DNA of 64,000 bases from Campylobacter novaezeelandiae (GTDB taxonomy: Bacteria; Campylobacterota; Campylobacteria; Campylobacterales; Campylobacteraceae). Under the pieces are notes generated by a model. The model was not told the DNA's origin, searched no databases, and saw only the letters and a list, made by a program, of their open reading frames with translations. Position numbers and translations under genes: made by a program. The stretch lies in the NCBI RefSeq assembly GCF_004323845.1, contig NZ_QPGR01000007.1, positions 1 through 64,000 of the forward strand. Reading direction: 5' to 3'. Below are positions 1-9,142 of this stretch, piece after piece (positions within the stretch are counted from its first letter, which is position 1; each line of letters starts with the position of its first letter).

Positions 1-2
1 GC

Positions 3-197
3 GTAAAAGCTAAAGCTAGATTTGGTAGTATTAAAGCAACTGATGAATTTACTTTACCAAGAGTTCAAAGCTATGCAACAGGATCTTTTATCATTCCTCT
101 TAATGAAGCTTTCTATTTTAGCTTAAATTATAATGGTATGTTTGATAGAGATGGTAATACTCATACAGGATATGCTCAATTTAACTATGTATGGTAA
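3..197 (+). CDS. C-terminal end of an outer-membrane beta-barrel protein (partial)
   Basis: The first reading frame is open from the window edge for 64 codons and ends in TAA at 195-197. The encoded tail shows alternating hydrophobic and polar residues, as in amphipathic beta strands, and ends in YVW. An aromatic last residue after such a strand is the usual signal recognised by the BAM outer-membrane insertion machinery. A porin or an autotransporter barrel would fit, but the visible part is too short to name the family. A strong terminator follows directly. Confidence 0.55.
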   Translation, partial: VKAKARFGSIKATDEFTLPRVQSYATGSFIIPLNEAFYFSLNYNGMFDRDGNTHTGYAQFNYVW

Positions 198-231
198 GAA
201 ATAATTACTTAGTTTACTAGTTTAATCTCCT

Positions 232-270
232 AAACCCAAATGACTTTAGTTGTTTGGGTTTTATGTTTTT
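232..270 (+). terminator. Rho-independent terminator of the outer-membrane protein gene
   Basis: A 13-bp stem pairs 232-244 with 249-261, including two G-T pairs, around the tetraloop TTTA. It is followed by TTATGTTTTT. It lies 35 bases after the stop codon of the upstream gene and is the clearest intrinsic terminator in the window. Confidence 0.85.
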
Positions 271-322
271 ATATTTATGCTTTATTGTTTTTATACTTTT
301 TGTAAGGGGTATTTTAAAAAAA

Positions 323-694
323 TATGTAACTATCTCTAAATAATTTTAGCAAAAATCCCAAATAATAGCTCTTTAAAACATATAAAAATACCTTTTTATC
401 TTTCCCAATTTAAATTGTAAATTATCCCAAATATCCCAAAATGTCCGTTTTATCCCAAGATAATGATTAAATGCTCTTTAAAAGGCAGATAAAAGCGATA
501 TTTGATTTTAAATTTTATATCCCAAAAGTGTTTTTAATCTCTAAGATAGTTACATTTTTACTTAAAATAAGTTTATATTTTATTTTTTATGTAACTATCC
601 TTATAAAACACTATATAATCATAATTTAACCGCTTTTTATATAAAAATAGTATGTAACTATCTATAGCTTTAAGGTTTGGAAGATAGTTACATA
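323..694. repeat. AT-rich stretch with two families of short repeats
   Basis: No gene is visible between 198 and 744. Two repeat families fill the stretch. TATCCCAA occurs exactly at 423-430, 432-439, 451-458 and 518-525, with near copies at 354-361 and 401-408. ATGTAACTATCT occurs at 324-335, 589-600 (last base C) and 652-663, and inverted at 544-555 and 682-693. The last pair makes a 13-bp perfect inverted repeat (651-663 with 682-694) just before the NTPase fragment. CTCTTTAAAA also occurs twice. The arrangement resembles iterons or operator clusters of plasmids and phages. That function is inferred. Confidence 0.6.
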
Positions 695-744
695 GAAAGC
701 TTAAAATTTTTGTGAAATTAGATAATTATTTTGTGGAGTACATA

Positions 745-1092
745 ATGAATGAAATTGATAATATTGCTAATTTTTTAAACAACAAATTTAAAAAGTGTTT
801 AGCTATAAATGGACCTTGGGGCGTAGGTAAAACTTATTTATGGAAACAGGTTGAAAATAAGCTTTCTAAAATCAACAAAAATAGAAAAATTGTTTATATA
901 GATTTATTTGGTAAAAAAAGTTATAAACAAATATTAGAAGAAATAGTTTTTAAAGTACATATGGGCTATAATAAAATAGTAAATGTTGCTTCACAAGTTA
1001 TAACTAAAACTGCAAAATTTAAATCTGCTAGAGTAATTAGCATTAACCCTGATACTATTTTTTCCTTTTTAAAAAAGGAACTATTTTATTAG
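745..1092 (+). pseudogene. N-terminal stub of a KAP-type P-loop NTPase
   Basis: This 115-residue product begins with a short helix and a perfect Walker A motif, GPWGVGKT at residues 23-30, followed by VYIDLFGKKSYKQI. This resembles the start of KAP-family or related P-loop NTPases, which are usually several hundred residues long and occur in plasmids and phage-defence loci. Walker B, the sensor region and everything beyond are absent, and nothing after 1092 continues the protein in any frame I read. ATG at 745 is preferred over an upstream GTG at 712 because GGAG lies six bases before it. It is most likely a remnant; a short functional ATP-binding protein cannot be excluded. Confidence 0.6.
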
Positions 1093-1130
1093 TTTTATTT
1101 TAATAAAGTTACAATTTAAATTTAAGTTTT

Positions 1131-1198
1131 GTAGAAAAATAAAATTTCCACTTTTATGGAAGTTTTATTTTTCCAAATGGAAATTTTATTTTTCTACC
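1131..1198. repeat. 20-bp inverted repeat enclosing a 21-bp tandem repeat
   Basis: Bases 1131-1150 and 1178-1197 are perfect reverse complements over 20 bp. Between them, 1157-1177 repeats the right arm with three changes, so 1157-1177 and 1178-1198 form a direct repeat of period 21. The core is TGGAARTTTTATTTTTC. The rest of 1093-1620 is very AT-rich, with runs of TTTATATATCTT-like sequence and a 9-bp hairpin at 1357-1383, and holds no gene I can support. Confidence 0.65.
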
Positions 1199-1632
1199 GA
1201 CACTTTTATATGTATTTTATATTTTATTGCTTTTATGTCTTTGTATAGTTTATAAGTTGTTTTATATATCTTTTATATTTATATATCTTATATATTCATG
1301 CTTTTTATACTTTTATAGTTTTTATAGTTTTACGCACTAATATACTTTTTAAAGTTATAGTTAAAAACTTTAGCTTTAACTATATGTTTATATGCTTTTA
1401 AGTTGATAACTTTATCTTTTATGCTTTTAAAAGATATAAATATGTATTTGTGATAAGTGTTTAACTAAGCATATAAAATAATAAAATAGATATAAATATA
1501 ATACTAAGTTGTTTTTAATATGTTTGGATTGAAAATTTTTTTGTATGGATATCACTAAAGCCTAAAATATTTATTTAAGATTAATACACTCAAAAAAAAT
1601 ATAAAAATATTTAAGTTTTTAATAAGAAAAAT

Positions 1633-1655
1633 TCAAGCCTTTTAAAAAGGCTTGA
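1633..1655 (-). terminator. Terminator of the hrcA-grpE-dnaK operon
   Basis: An inverted repeat built on TCAAGCCT and AGGCTTGA (1633-1640 with 1648-1655) lies 18 bases past the dnaK stop. Read on the minus strand it is followed by AATTTTTCTT, a U-rich tract suited to intrinsic termination. Confidence 0.75.
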
Positions 1656-1673
1656 TTGAAGAATTTAAAGAGT

Positions 1674-3545
1674 TTATTCTACTTCAGCGTCGATTACATC
1701 ATCATCTTTTTTCTTTTTATCATTTGCCGCATTTGGCTCATCTTTTTTATACATATTCTCAGCTAATTTATGAGAAACTTCGCTTAAAGCTTTCATTTTG
1801 CTTTCGATTTCTTCTTTACTTGCACTTTCATTTTTAAGAGTTTCTCTTAAGTCATCTAATGCTTTTTGGATTTTTGCTTTTTCGTCTTCTGCAACTTTTT
1901 CTCCTAACTCATTTAGAGATTTTTCTACTTGATGAGCAAGGCTATCAGCTGAATTTCTAGCATCTACAGCTTCTTTGCGTTTTTTGTCTTCTTCTTTGTG
2001 AAGTTCTGCATCTTTTACCATTTTATCGATTTCTTCTTCACTTAAACCGCTTGAACCTGTGATTTTGATTTCTTGAGCTTTTCCTGTTGCTTTATCTTTT
2101 GCGCTTACAGTTAAAATACCATTAGCATCGATATCAAAAGTAACTTCAATTTGTGGCATACCACGTGGTGCAGGTGGGATTCCTTCAAGATTGAAATTTC
2201 CTAAAGATTTATTATCACGGCTAAATTCTCTCTCACCTTGTAAAACATTGATAGTAACTGCACTTTGATTATCTTCTGCAGTTGAGAAAACTTGCTCTTT
2301 TTTAGTTGGTATAGTAGTGCCTTTTTCGATAATCTTAGTCATCACTCCACCTAAAGTTTCAATACCTAAAGAAAGCGGAGTAACATCAAGTAAAAGCACA
2401 TCTTTAACATCACCTTTTATAACCGCACCTTGAATTGCGGCACCAATTGCCACAACTTCATCTGGATTTACTGATTTGTTAAGATCTTTTCCAAAAGCTT
2501 TTTTAACTTCTTCTTGAACTAAAGGAACACGAGTAGATCCTCCTACCATAACGATTTCTTTAACTTCATCTTTTTTAAGTCCTGCATCGCTTACAACTTC
2601 ATTGATTTTAGAAATGGTTTCAGCCACTAAACTTTCAATCATGCTTTCAAATTTTGCTCTAGTGATTGTTTTGGTTAAATGTTTTGGCCCACTTGCATCA
2701 GCTGTAATAAATGGCAAGTTGATATTGGTTTCATTAGCAGAGCTTAGCTCTTTTTTAGCATTTTCTGCAGCTTCTTTTAAACGTTGTAAAGCCATTACAT
2801 CATTTTTAAGATCAATTCCTGTTTCATTTTTAAATTCACTTGCTAGAAAATCGATCAATTTATTATCAAAATCATCACCACCTAAGAAAGCATTACCGCC
2901 AGTTGCTAAAACTTCTACAACATTATCACCTGTTTCAAGCACAGTAACATCAAATGTTCCTCCACCTAGATCATAAACAACGATTTTTTCGCTATCTTTT
3001 TTATCAAGACCATAAGCTAAAGCTGCAGCGGTTGGTTCATTAATAATTCTTAAAACATTAAGCCCTGCTATCGTTCCTGCTTCTTTTGTAGCTTTTCTTT
3101 GTGCATCATTAAAATACGCAGGCACAGTAATAACTGCATCAACAACTTTTTCACCTAAAAAAGCTTCTGCATCTTCTTTTAATTTCATCAAAACTTTAGC
3201 TGAAATTTCTTGCGGAGTATAAATTTTACCTGCAATTTCTATAGCACAAGCTCCATTTCTTTCAGTGATATGATAAGGAAGTCTGTTTTTGGCTTCTTTA
3301 GCTGCTTCTTCATTGATCATTAAACCCATTATTCTTTTAATAGAATAAATTGTTTTTTCAGGGTTAGTTACTGCTTGACGTTTAGCGCTATCGCCTACTA
3401 AAATTTCACCTTTATCTGTAAAAGCAACTACAGAAGGGGTTGTATTTTTTCCTTCTTTATTTGGTATTACTTTACTTTCACCACGCTCATATACAGAAAC
3501 ACAAGAATTGGTTGTTCCTAAATCTATACCTATAACTTTACTCAT
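1674..3545 (-). CDS. dnaK: Chaperone protein DnaK (Hsp70)
   Basis: A 623-residue ATP-dependent Hsp70 that binds exposed hydrophobic segments of unfolded proteins in the cytoplasm, working with DnaJ and GrpE. The N-terminal ATPase domain starts with [10 protein letters not shown] and carries the phosphate-binding motif [11 protein letters not shown]. The substrate-binding domain and helical lid follow from about residue 385. The protein ends in an acidic tail closing with EVE, as in bacterial DnaK. It is the last gene of hrcA-grpE-dnaK, 21 bases after grpE, with AGGA before the start. Length and sequence are standard. Confidence 0.98.
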   Translation of the reverse strand: MSKVIGIDLGTTNSCVSVYERGESKVIPNKEGKNTTPSVVAFTDKGEILVGDSAKRQAVTNPEKTIYSIKRIMGLMINEEAAKEAKNRLPYHITERNGACAIEIAGKIYTPQEISAKVLMKLKEDAEAFLGEKVVDAVITVPAYFNDAQRKATKEAGTIAGLNVLRIINEPTAAALAYGLDKKDSEKIVVYDLGGGTFDVTVLETGDNVVEVLATGGNAFLGGDDFDNKLIDFLASEFKNETGIDLKNDVMALQRLKEAAENAKKELSSANETNINLPFITADASGPKHLTKTITRAKFESMIESLVAETISKINEVVSDAGLKKDEVKEIVMVGGSTRVPLVQEEVKKAFGKDLNKSVNPDEVVAIGAAIQGAVIKGDVKDVLLLDVTPLSLGIETLGGVMTKIIEKGTTIPTKKEQVFSTAEDNQSAVTINVLQGEREFSRDNKSLGNFNLEGIPPAPRGMPQIEVTFDIDANGILTVSAKDKATGKAQEIKITGSSGLSEEEIDKMVKDAELHKEEDKKRKEAVDARNSADSLAHQVEKSLNELGEKVAEDEKAKIQKALDDLRETLKNESASKEEIESKMKALSEVSHKLAENMYKKDEPNAANDKKKKDDDVIDAEVE

Positions 3546-3566
3546 TTTTCATCCTTTTTAATAAAT

Positions 3567-4073
3567 TTATTTTGCTACGCTAACTTTGACAGGTCGTATT
3601 ACACGATCATTGATTTTATAACCTTTTTGTAAGGTTTGTATAATACTTCCACTTTCATGATCTTTGCTCTCTACATGAAACATTGCTTCGTGTAAATTTG
3701 GATCAAATTCTTTAATTTCATCTATGGATTTTACGCCATTTTTTTCAAGTTTTTTCATAAATAAATCTAGAGTATTTTGAACCCCCTCTTTAATTTTTAA
3801 GCTTATTTCATCATTTGCCTCAACATTTAAGGCTGCTTCTAATGCATCTAAAACATCAAGCAAATCTTTGGCAAAACTTTCATTGGCATAAAGCATTGCT
3901 GAAAGCTTTTCTTTTTCCATTCTTTTTTTGATATTTTCAAATTCAGCATTAGCTCTTATGTATTTATCTTTAAGCTCATCTAGCTCTTTTTGTAAAATAA
4001 CTTCTTTATTTTCTTGTTCTTGATTGATTTCTTGATTGTCTTCTATAATTTCTTCGTTATTCTCTTGACTCAC
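3567..4073 (-). CDS. grpE: Nucleotide exchange factor GrpE
   Basis: A 168-residue co-chaperone that releases ADP from DnaK. The first 40 residues are rich in Glu, Gln and Asn, then a long coiled-coil helix (IKKRMEKEK region) leads to the C-terminal beta domain with the conserved [14 protein letters not shown] end. The start is GTG at 4073, supported by GGAGG four bases upstream; no ATG lies nearby. The GTGA overlaps the hrcA stop codon by four bases, so the two are translationally coupled. Confidence 0.95.
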   Translation of the reverse strand: MSQENNEEIIEDNQEINQEQENKEVILQKELDELKDKYIRANAEFENIKKRMEKEKLSAMLYANESFAKDLLDVLDALEAALNVEANDEISLKIKEGVQNTLDLFMKKLEKNGVKSIDEIKEFDPNLHEAMFHVESKDHESGSIIQTLQKGYKINDRVIRPVKVSVAK

Positions 4074-4858
4074 GCAGCCTCCTTTATTTGTTTTAAAACT
4101 TTATTATAGTCTGTATAAACACTACCAGCAAAGATAATATTTACACTCTTGCCCAAAAATTGCGCATTGATTTTAAATCCCATAAAACCTTTTTTAAATA
4201 AAGGCTCAAATTGTAAATTTTTGTTAAATTTTCTATCAACTGTGCAATCTAAGAGCTTAGCAAATTCATCATTTTGATAAATTTGATAAGCCCTTTGTTC
4301 ATTAATTTTACTATAAACCAAACTTTGCTTTAAATTTGAAATTTTTTGAGCAAGTTCAACAAATTTAACTTTTAAAACTATATTTTCTAAATCAAAAAGA
4401 TTTAATCCTATTAAAGTTTTTAAAAAATCAAAACCTTGACTGTTATACTTTAAAACAATTTCATTTTCTTCAAAGTCTAAAATAATAAATTTATCATTTA
4501 GATTGAAAATTTCTTTTAAAACAAGATCTCTTCCGCCATAAACCAAACAATAAATCTTATATTCTTTAAGCAAGTGATATAAAAATATTTCGTTTTTAAT
4601 ATCAAGCTCACTATCGATATCAAGCTCATTTCTCCAATAATTTTGCATGGTCAAAATAGTAGGAATTCGACCGCTACTAATATGAATTTGAGTTATAAGC
4701 CCTTCATCGCTAAGTTTTTTAAGATATACACGTATAGTAGAAGCTGGAATGCAAAGACTAGAATTCAACTCATTAGAACCTATAGGTGTATTATCTGACA
4801 AATAAGTTTCAATGATAGATTTTAAAATTAATTCTCTTTTATCCTCAACTTTTATCAT
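4070..4858 (-). CDS. hrcA: Heat-inducible transcription repressor HrcA
   Basis: A 262-residue repressor of chaperone genes. The N-terminal winged helix (about residues 1-70) contains [21 protein letters not shown] recognition-helix sequence and the conserved HISSGRIPT loop. The remainder is the divergent dimerisation domain typical of epsilonproteobacterial HrcA, shorter than the roughly 340 residues of Bacillus HrcA. It is first in its operon and so probably represses itself together with grpE and dnaK. A consensus promoter lies 35-63 bases upstream. No canonical CIRCE operator (TTAGCACTC-N9-GAGTGCTAA) is visible there. Confidence 0.93.
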   Translation of the reverse strand: MIKVEDKRELILKSIIETYLSDNTPIGSNELNSSLCIPASTIRVYLKKLSDEGLITQIHISSGRIPTILTMQNYWRNELDIDSELDIKNEIFLYHLLKEYKIYCLVYGGRDLVLKEIFNLNDKFIILDFEENEIVLKYNSQGFDFLKTLIGLNLFDLENIVLKVKFVELAQKISNLKQSLVYSKINEQRAYQIYQNDEFAKLLDCTVDRKFNKNLQFEPLFKKGFMGFKINAQFLGKSVNIIFAGSVYTDYNKVLKQIKEAA

Positions 4859-4892
4859 TATTAAACTCTTAAAAAATCTATAATTTTTGATA

Positions 4893-4921
4893 ATTATATA
4901 ACTTTAGTGATATTTTGTCAA
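4893..4921 (-). promoter_or_regulatory. Sigma-70 promoter of hrcA-grpE-dnaK
   Basis: Read on the minus strand, TTGACA (4916-4921) and TATAAT (4893-4898) are separated by exactly 17 bases, a perfect match to the general sigma-70 consensus. A full -35 box is uncommon in Campylobacter. The spacer and -10 box are overlapped by one arm (4897-4907) of an 11-bp inverted repeat whose partner lies at 4966-4976, a plausible repressor site. Confidence 0.85.
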
Positions 4922-5004
4922 GTATTATTTTAAAAAATATACTTAATTTTATTTAGTCTATAACGCTAAAGTTATATTAGTATACATATATAAATTTAAG
5001 TAAT

Positions 5005-5856
5005 TTAATATGATTGTGATGAATTTTTACTTGAATTTTGTTCAAAATACTCATCACTTTCTAAAGTTTTCACAAAACGCCCTATTCTGTTCCATCTTAC
5101 ATTTTTCTCCTCATCCCAAGAAAAATATACAAACCAAGGACTTCCAACAATTAAACTATAAGGCACACTTCCCCAAAAGCGACTATCATAAGAATTATCC
5201 CTATTGTCGCCTACCATAAAATATTCATTTTCTGGAACATCAAAAACATAAGCATTGCCTCCGTTAAATCCTACATTGGTGCCTAATTCTTTAAAATAAA
5301 TAGGAGACATAGCAAAATCATTTCGCATCATATATTCTAAAATATCACCTTCTATATTTTTATGTATATCATAATGAATCCCTTTTTGCTTATAAGGTTC
5401 TTTTACATAAATTTCCCCACCTAAAATAACTATATCATCTTTATAATGCTCTTTCATAAAATCATCGCCTTCGTGCATTCTTATATATAAAGTTTTATTA
5501 GCATAAACTACACGATCAAGACCTAAAGCTACACAACGTTTTACATAATGTTCTTTGGTATTTTTAGGATTTCTAAAAACTACTATATCCCCTCTTTTAG
5601 GCCCCTTAGCAGAAATTAAATGTCCATTTTTATTAAAATCAGGCAAAATAGGAATTTCAAGCCAAGGAATATGTGGAGTTGGAATACCATAACTAAATTT
5701 TTTTACAAATAAAAAATCCCCAACTAATAAAGTATTTTTCATAGAACCAGAAGGGATAACAAAAGCTTGAATAAAAAAGAATATTACTAAAAGAACAATA
5801 ACAACTGTTCCAGTCCATGACTGAGAAAAACGATAAAGTTTTTTTAAAAATTGCAT
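5005..5856 (-). CDS. lepP: Signal peptidase I
   Basis: A 283-residue inner-membrane serine protease that removes signal peptides from exported proteins. One N-terminal membrane helix (about residues 14-34) is followed by the catalytic serine in PSGSM, the lysine region RGDIVVFRNP...YVKRCVALG, and the conserved GDNRDNSYDSRFWG box. These are the family motifs in the correct order and spacing. It follows folD by 15 bases and probably shares its transcript. The product continues past the GDNRDNS box with a polar tail ending in serines and asparagines. Confidence 0.96.
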   Translation of the reverse strand: MQFLKKLYRFSQSWTGTVVIVLLVIFFFIQAFVIPSGSMKNTLLVGDFLFVKKFSYGIPTPHIPWLEIPILPDFNKNGHLISAKGPKRGDIVVFRNPKNTKEHYVKRCVALGLDRVVYANKTLYIRMHEGDDFMKEHYKDDIVILGGEIYVKEPYKQKGIHYDIHKNIEGDILEYMMRNDFAMSPIYFKELGTNVGFNGGNAYVFDVPENEYFMVGDNRDNSYDSRFWGSVPYSLIVGSPWFVYFSWDEEKNVRWNRIGRFVKTLESDEYFEQNSSKNSSQSY

Positions 5857-5871
5857 ATAATTTCCCTAAAA

Positions 5872-6714
5872 TTAAAGTCTATTTTTTGCTGATTTGACTG
5901 TATTTTCTAAAAGCATTGCTATAGTCATAGGGCCTATACCTCCTGGTACAGGCGTAATGTAGCTTGATTTTTTTGAAACATTTTCAAAATCAACATCACC
6001 TACAATTTTATTATCAATATAATTAATACCAACATCTATAACAATAACGCCCTCTTTTACCATATCAGCCTTTAATAAATGAGCACAACCTGCAGCAACT
6101 ACAATCAAATCAGCCTTTTTAGTGTAAAAATTTAAATCCTTTGTCTTAATATGACATATACTTACACTAGCACCAGCATTTAAAAGCATACTTGCCATAG
6201 GACGCCCTACTATATTAGACGCTCCAATCACTACAGTATCAAGTCCTGCTAAATTAATATCATAAGCCTTTAAAAGCTTGATCACCCCTAAAGGTGTACA
6301 AGGTAAAAAACCGCTTTCTAAACCTAAATTTAAATATCCAACATTTATAGGATGAAAACCATCAACATCTTTAGAACTTGCAATATTTTCTAAAATAATA
6401 TCCTTATTAATATGGCTTGGCAAAGGAAGTTGGATTAAAATTCCATGTATACTATCATCATAATTTAAGGTATTAATAAGAGCTAAAAGCTCATTTTGTG
6501 TTATATCTTTTTTCAGATGATAAGAAAGCGATTTAATGCCACAAAATTCACAAGCTTTAATTTTATTTTGCACATAAATTTTACTCGCTTCATCATCTCC
6601 GACTAAAATAACAGCTAAACAAGGTTCTATAGATTTTTCTTTAAGCTCTAATACTTTAAGTTTTAATTCATTTTTTATTTTTAAACTTAAAGCCTTGCCA
6701 TCAAGTAAAACCAT
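5872..6714 (-). CDS. folD: Methylenetetrahydrofolate dehydrogenase/cyclohydrolase
   Basis: A 280-residue bifunctional enzyme converting 5,10-methylene-THF to 10-formyl-THF in one-carbon metabolism. The catalytic lysine lies in SKIYVQNKIKACE (about residue 54), QLPLPSHI is present, and the C-terminal signature reads PVPGGIGPMTIAML. The Rossmann part has VVIGASNIVGRP. It is the first gene of a folD-lepP pair and is transcribed divergently from the cytochrome gene, with a 76-base gap. Confidence 0.97.
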   Translation of the reverse strand: MVLLDGKALSLKIKNELKLKVLELKEKSIEPCLAVILVGDDEASKIYVQNKIKACEFCGIKSLSYHLKKDITQNELLALINTLNYDDSIHGILIQLPLPSHINKDIILENIASSKDVDGFHPINVGYLNLGLESGFLPCTPLGVIKLLKAYDINLAGLDTVVIGASNIVGRPMASMLLNAGASVSICHIKTKDLNFYTKKADLIVVAAGCAHLLKADMVKEGVIVIDVGINYIDNKIVGDVDFENVSKKSSYITPVPGGIGPMTIAMLLENTVKSAKNRL

Positions 6715-6790
6715 TGTATTCCTTTTTAAATTTATACATTTTTTAAAATAAAAATTGTATCATATTAAGAATTTATTAACAAGGTAAAAT

Positions 6791-7129
6791 TTGAGACTTA
6801 TTTTTATAGTATTATTGATTTTTTCAAAACTTTTTGCAGAAGATTTTATCACTATGAAAGAATATGCCAAAATGCTATATGAAAATCCTAGAGGAATTAG
6901 CTGCAAAGAATGTCATGGAAAAGATGGTGGAGAGCAAATTTTAGGATATATCATCAAAAAAGATACAAAAATACCTTATAAAATTCCAAGTATTCAAAAT
7001 TTAAGTTTTGAAAAATTTAAACTAGCTCTTACTCAAGAAAAAGATTCAAGATCTATTATGCCAAGTTATTCTCTTACCGAAGATGAAATAATAACTTTAT
7101 ATAATTACATCAATCACAAGGAAAAATAA
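6791..7129 (+). CDS. Small periplasmic c-type cytochrome
   Basis: A 112-residue protein with a signal peptide ([18 protein letters not shown], cleavage after about residue 16) and one haem-binding CKECH motif at about residue 39. A downstream methionine in [13 protein letters not shown] is the likely second haem ligand, followed by the terminal helix typical of class I cytochromes c. It should carry electrons in the periplasm; the partner is unknown. The start is TTG, supported by AAGG six bases upstream and by the signal peptide. Its stop overlaps the hemL start by one base. Confidence 0.85.
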   Translation: MRLIFIVLLIFSKLFAEDFITMKEYAKMLYENPRGISCKECHGKDGGEQILGYIIKKDTKIPYKIPSIQNLSFEKFKLALTQEKDSRSIMPSYSLTEDEIITLYNYINHKEK

Positions 7130-8403
7130 TGACAAACAAACAAGCTTTTGAAGAATCATCTAAATTTATAGCTGGTGGAGTTAATTCTCCTGTTCGTGCC
7201 TTTTTAAATGTTCAGAGCAATCCTTTATTTATAGATCATGGCAAAGGTGCTTATATTTATGATATTAACAATGAAGCTTATATTGATTATGTTCAAAGCT
7301 GGGGACCTTTGCTTTTTGGACACTGTGATAAAGATATACAAAATGCTTGTATTAAAGCTTTAAAAAAGGGATCAAGTTTTGGTGCCCCTACTCTACTTGA
7401 AACTGAACTTGCAAAACTCATTTTAGAATCTTTTCCTCATCTTGATAAAATTCGTTTTGTAAATAGTGGCACAGAGGCAACAATGAGTGCCATAAGACTT
7501 GCTAGAGGATATACAAAAAAAGATAAAATTCTTAAATTTGAAGGTTGTTATCACGGACATTCTGATTCTTTATTGGTAAGTGCTGGAAGTGGAGCTGCTA
7601 CATTTAATTCTCCTAGTTCTTTAGGCGTTTTAAAAGATGTTGCAAAGCAAACTTTAGTAGCAACTTATAATGATATAGAAAGTGTTAAAGAGCTTTTTCA
7701 TAAACATAAAGATATAGCCTGTGTTATTATAGAACCTATAGCTGGAAATATGGGTTTAGTAAAAGGGGAAATTAATTTCTTAAAAGAACTGGCTAAAATT
7801 TGTAAAGATAATGAAACTTTGCTTATTTTTGATGAAGTAATGAGTGGGTTTAGAGCTTCTTTTTTAGGTTCATATGCAATCAATAAAATAGAAGCTGATA
7901 TTGTAACTTTTGGTAAGGTTATAGGTGGAGGAATGCCAGCAGCAGCTTTTGCAGCAAAAGCTGAAATTATGGACTATTTAAGTCCACTAGGTGGAGTTTA
8001 TCAAGCAGGAACTCTAAGCGGAAATCCTTTAGCTATGGCAGCAGGGATTGCAAGTATTAGCAAAGCAAAAAATACTAAAAATCTCTACACCAAACTTGAA
8101 AAACTTGCCAAAAAACTAACTTTAGGGCTTAAACAACTTGCCAAAGAAAAAGGTATAGCACTACAAACTTCTTATGTTGGATCAATGTTTGGATATTTCT
8201 TTAACGAAAATGAAGTAAAAAATTATCAAGATGCTTTAAAATCTGATTTAAAACTTTTTGCTAAATTCCATCAAAATATGATTAAAAATAAAATTTATTT
8301 AGCTCCTTCTTCTTTTGAAACAGGTTTTATTTGTTCAAAAATGACTCAAAAAACTATCGATATCACTTTAGAAGCAGCAAAAGAAAGTTTTAAAAAATTA
8401 TGA
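7129..8403 (+). CDS. hemL: Glutamate-1-semialdehyde 2,1-aminomutase
   Basis: A 424-residue pyridoxal-phosphate enzyme that converts glutamate-1-semialdehyde to 5-aminolevulinate, the second step of the C5 haem pathway. It follows HemA, which is encoded elsewhere in this window. Class III aminotransferase features are present: [16 protein letters not shown], the cofactor-binding [15 protein letters not shown], and the Schiff-base lysine in [15 protein letters not shown] (around residue 262). The gene is tightly coupled to the cytochrome before it and overlaps the next gene by four bases. Confidence 0.97.
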   Translation: MTNKQAFEESSKFIAGGVNSPVRAFLNVQSNPLFIDHGKGAYIYDINNEAYIDYVQSWGPLLFGHCDKDIQNACIKALKKGSSFGAPTLLETELAKLILESFPHLDKIRFVNSGTEATMSAIRLARGYTKKDKILKFEGCYHGHSDSLLVSAGSGAATFNSPSSLGVLKDVAKQTLVATYNDIESVKELFHKHKDIACVIIEPIAGNMGLVKGEINFLKELAKICKDNETLLIFDEVMSGFRASFLGSYAINKIEADIVTFGKVIGGGMPAAAFAAKAEIMDYLSPLGGVYQAGTLSGNPLAMAAGIASISKAKNTKNLYTKLEKLAKKLTLGLKQLAKEKGIALQTSYVGSMFGYFFNENEVKNYQDALKSDLKLFAKFHQNMIKNKIYLAPSSFETGFICSKMTQKTIDITLEAAKESFKKL

Positions 8404-8645
8404 ACAAAAGAAAAAAGATTATTCAAAAAAGCATAGAAGCCGCCAATGGCCTAAGCCTTGGAATTTCTATTATTGTTGCTATTATTATTGGTGTAGCTTT
8501 GGGTTATTTTTTAAAAAAAATTACAGGACTTACTTTTCTTTTTTGGCTTGGAGTTTTTTGGGGGATAGCAGCGGCTATTTTAAATGTATATAAAGCCTAT
8601 AAAGCACAAGTTAAAAGCTATGAAGAATTTCAAAATAAAAAATGA
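8400..8645 (+). CDS. AtpZ/AtpI-like small membrane protein
   Basis: An 81-residue protein with a basic N-terminus, a first membrane helix with the glycine-rich pattern [20 protein letters not shown], and a second helix ([22 protein letters not shown]). This two-helix hairpin with a short basic tail matches the AtpZ/AtpI family linked to F1Fo ATP synthase assembly or ion supply. Here it is not next to atp genes, so the link is by sequence pattern only. It overlaps hemL and the next gene by four bases each. Confidence 0.7.
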   Translation: MNKRKKIIQKSIEAANGLSLGISIIVAIIIGVALGYFLKKITGLTFLFWLGVFWGIAAAILNVYKAYKAQVKSYEEFQNKK

Positions 8646-9142
8646 AAACAAAAGATAAAAAAAAATTATTTTTATTATTTATTATTGCCCATATATTTTT
8701 TTATGGGTTTTTATTTTTTATCCATTCTTTAAATCAAAAAAATATTATAAGTTTTGAAATTGCATTTTTTAGTAGTTTATTAATTATCATTATCTCGTAT
8801 TTTAATTATCAAAAAAATATTATAAAAAATACTAATAAATATCAATTTTACCAAATGCCAAATATTTTTATTAAAAATTATAAAAAAGATCAAAAAATTA
8901 TAAAATTTAAAAAAGCAAATGACGATTTAGACCTGAATTTTAAAGATAAAATAAAAAATTTTACTTTATTTTTTACTTTATTTAAATTACTAGCCTATGG
9001 AATTTTAGTTGCTGGATTTTTATTTTTAAACCGCAAAGGCATATTTTCTGTTTTTGCTTATTTGGGTGGAATTTCAGCCTTATTACTTTGTATTATAATA
9101 TTTGCCTTGTGTGTGAAATATGAGTTTAACAAGAATAATTAG
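8642..9142 (+). CDS. Hypothetical membrane protein
   Basis: This 166-residue, lysine-rich protein has about four predicted membrane helices: two near the N-terminus (residues about 9-28 and 36-56) and two near the C-terminus (about 105-160), with a charged cytoplasmic loop between. I do not recognise a family. It sits between the AtpZ-like gene and an MFS transporter gene, overlapping both (four and 23 bases), which implies one transcript and coupled translation. Confidence 0.75.
   Translation: MKTKDKKKLFLLFIIAHIFFYGFLFFIHSLNQKNIISFEIAFFSSLLIIIISYFNYQKNIIKNTNKYQFYQMPNIFIKNYKKDQKIIKFKKANDDLDLNFKDKIKNFTLFFTLFKLLAYGILVAGFLFLNRKGIFSVFAYLGGISALLLCIIIFALCVKYEFNKNN

Noticed and set aside
496..501. 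CGATAT as a sigma-28 promoter in the 5' AT-rich region
   Set aside because: The upstream T-rich spacer seen at flaG and flgM is missing, and no flagellar gene follows.
712..744. GTG start at 712 for the NTPase fragment
   Set aside because: No ribosome binding site precedes it, while GGAG lies six bases before the ATG at 745.
198..1673. CRISPR array in the repeat-rich 5' region
   Set aside because: Repeats are only 8-20 bp, irregularly spaced and in both orientations, with no regular spacers or cas genes.
2602..2976. 124-residue open frame opposite dnaK
   Set aside because: It is the antisense shadow of conserved dnaK codons and has no ribosome binding site or recognisable product.
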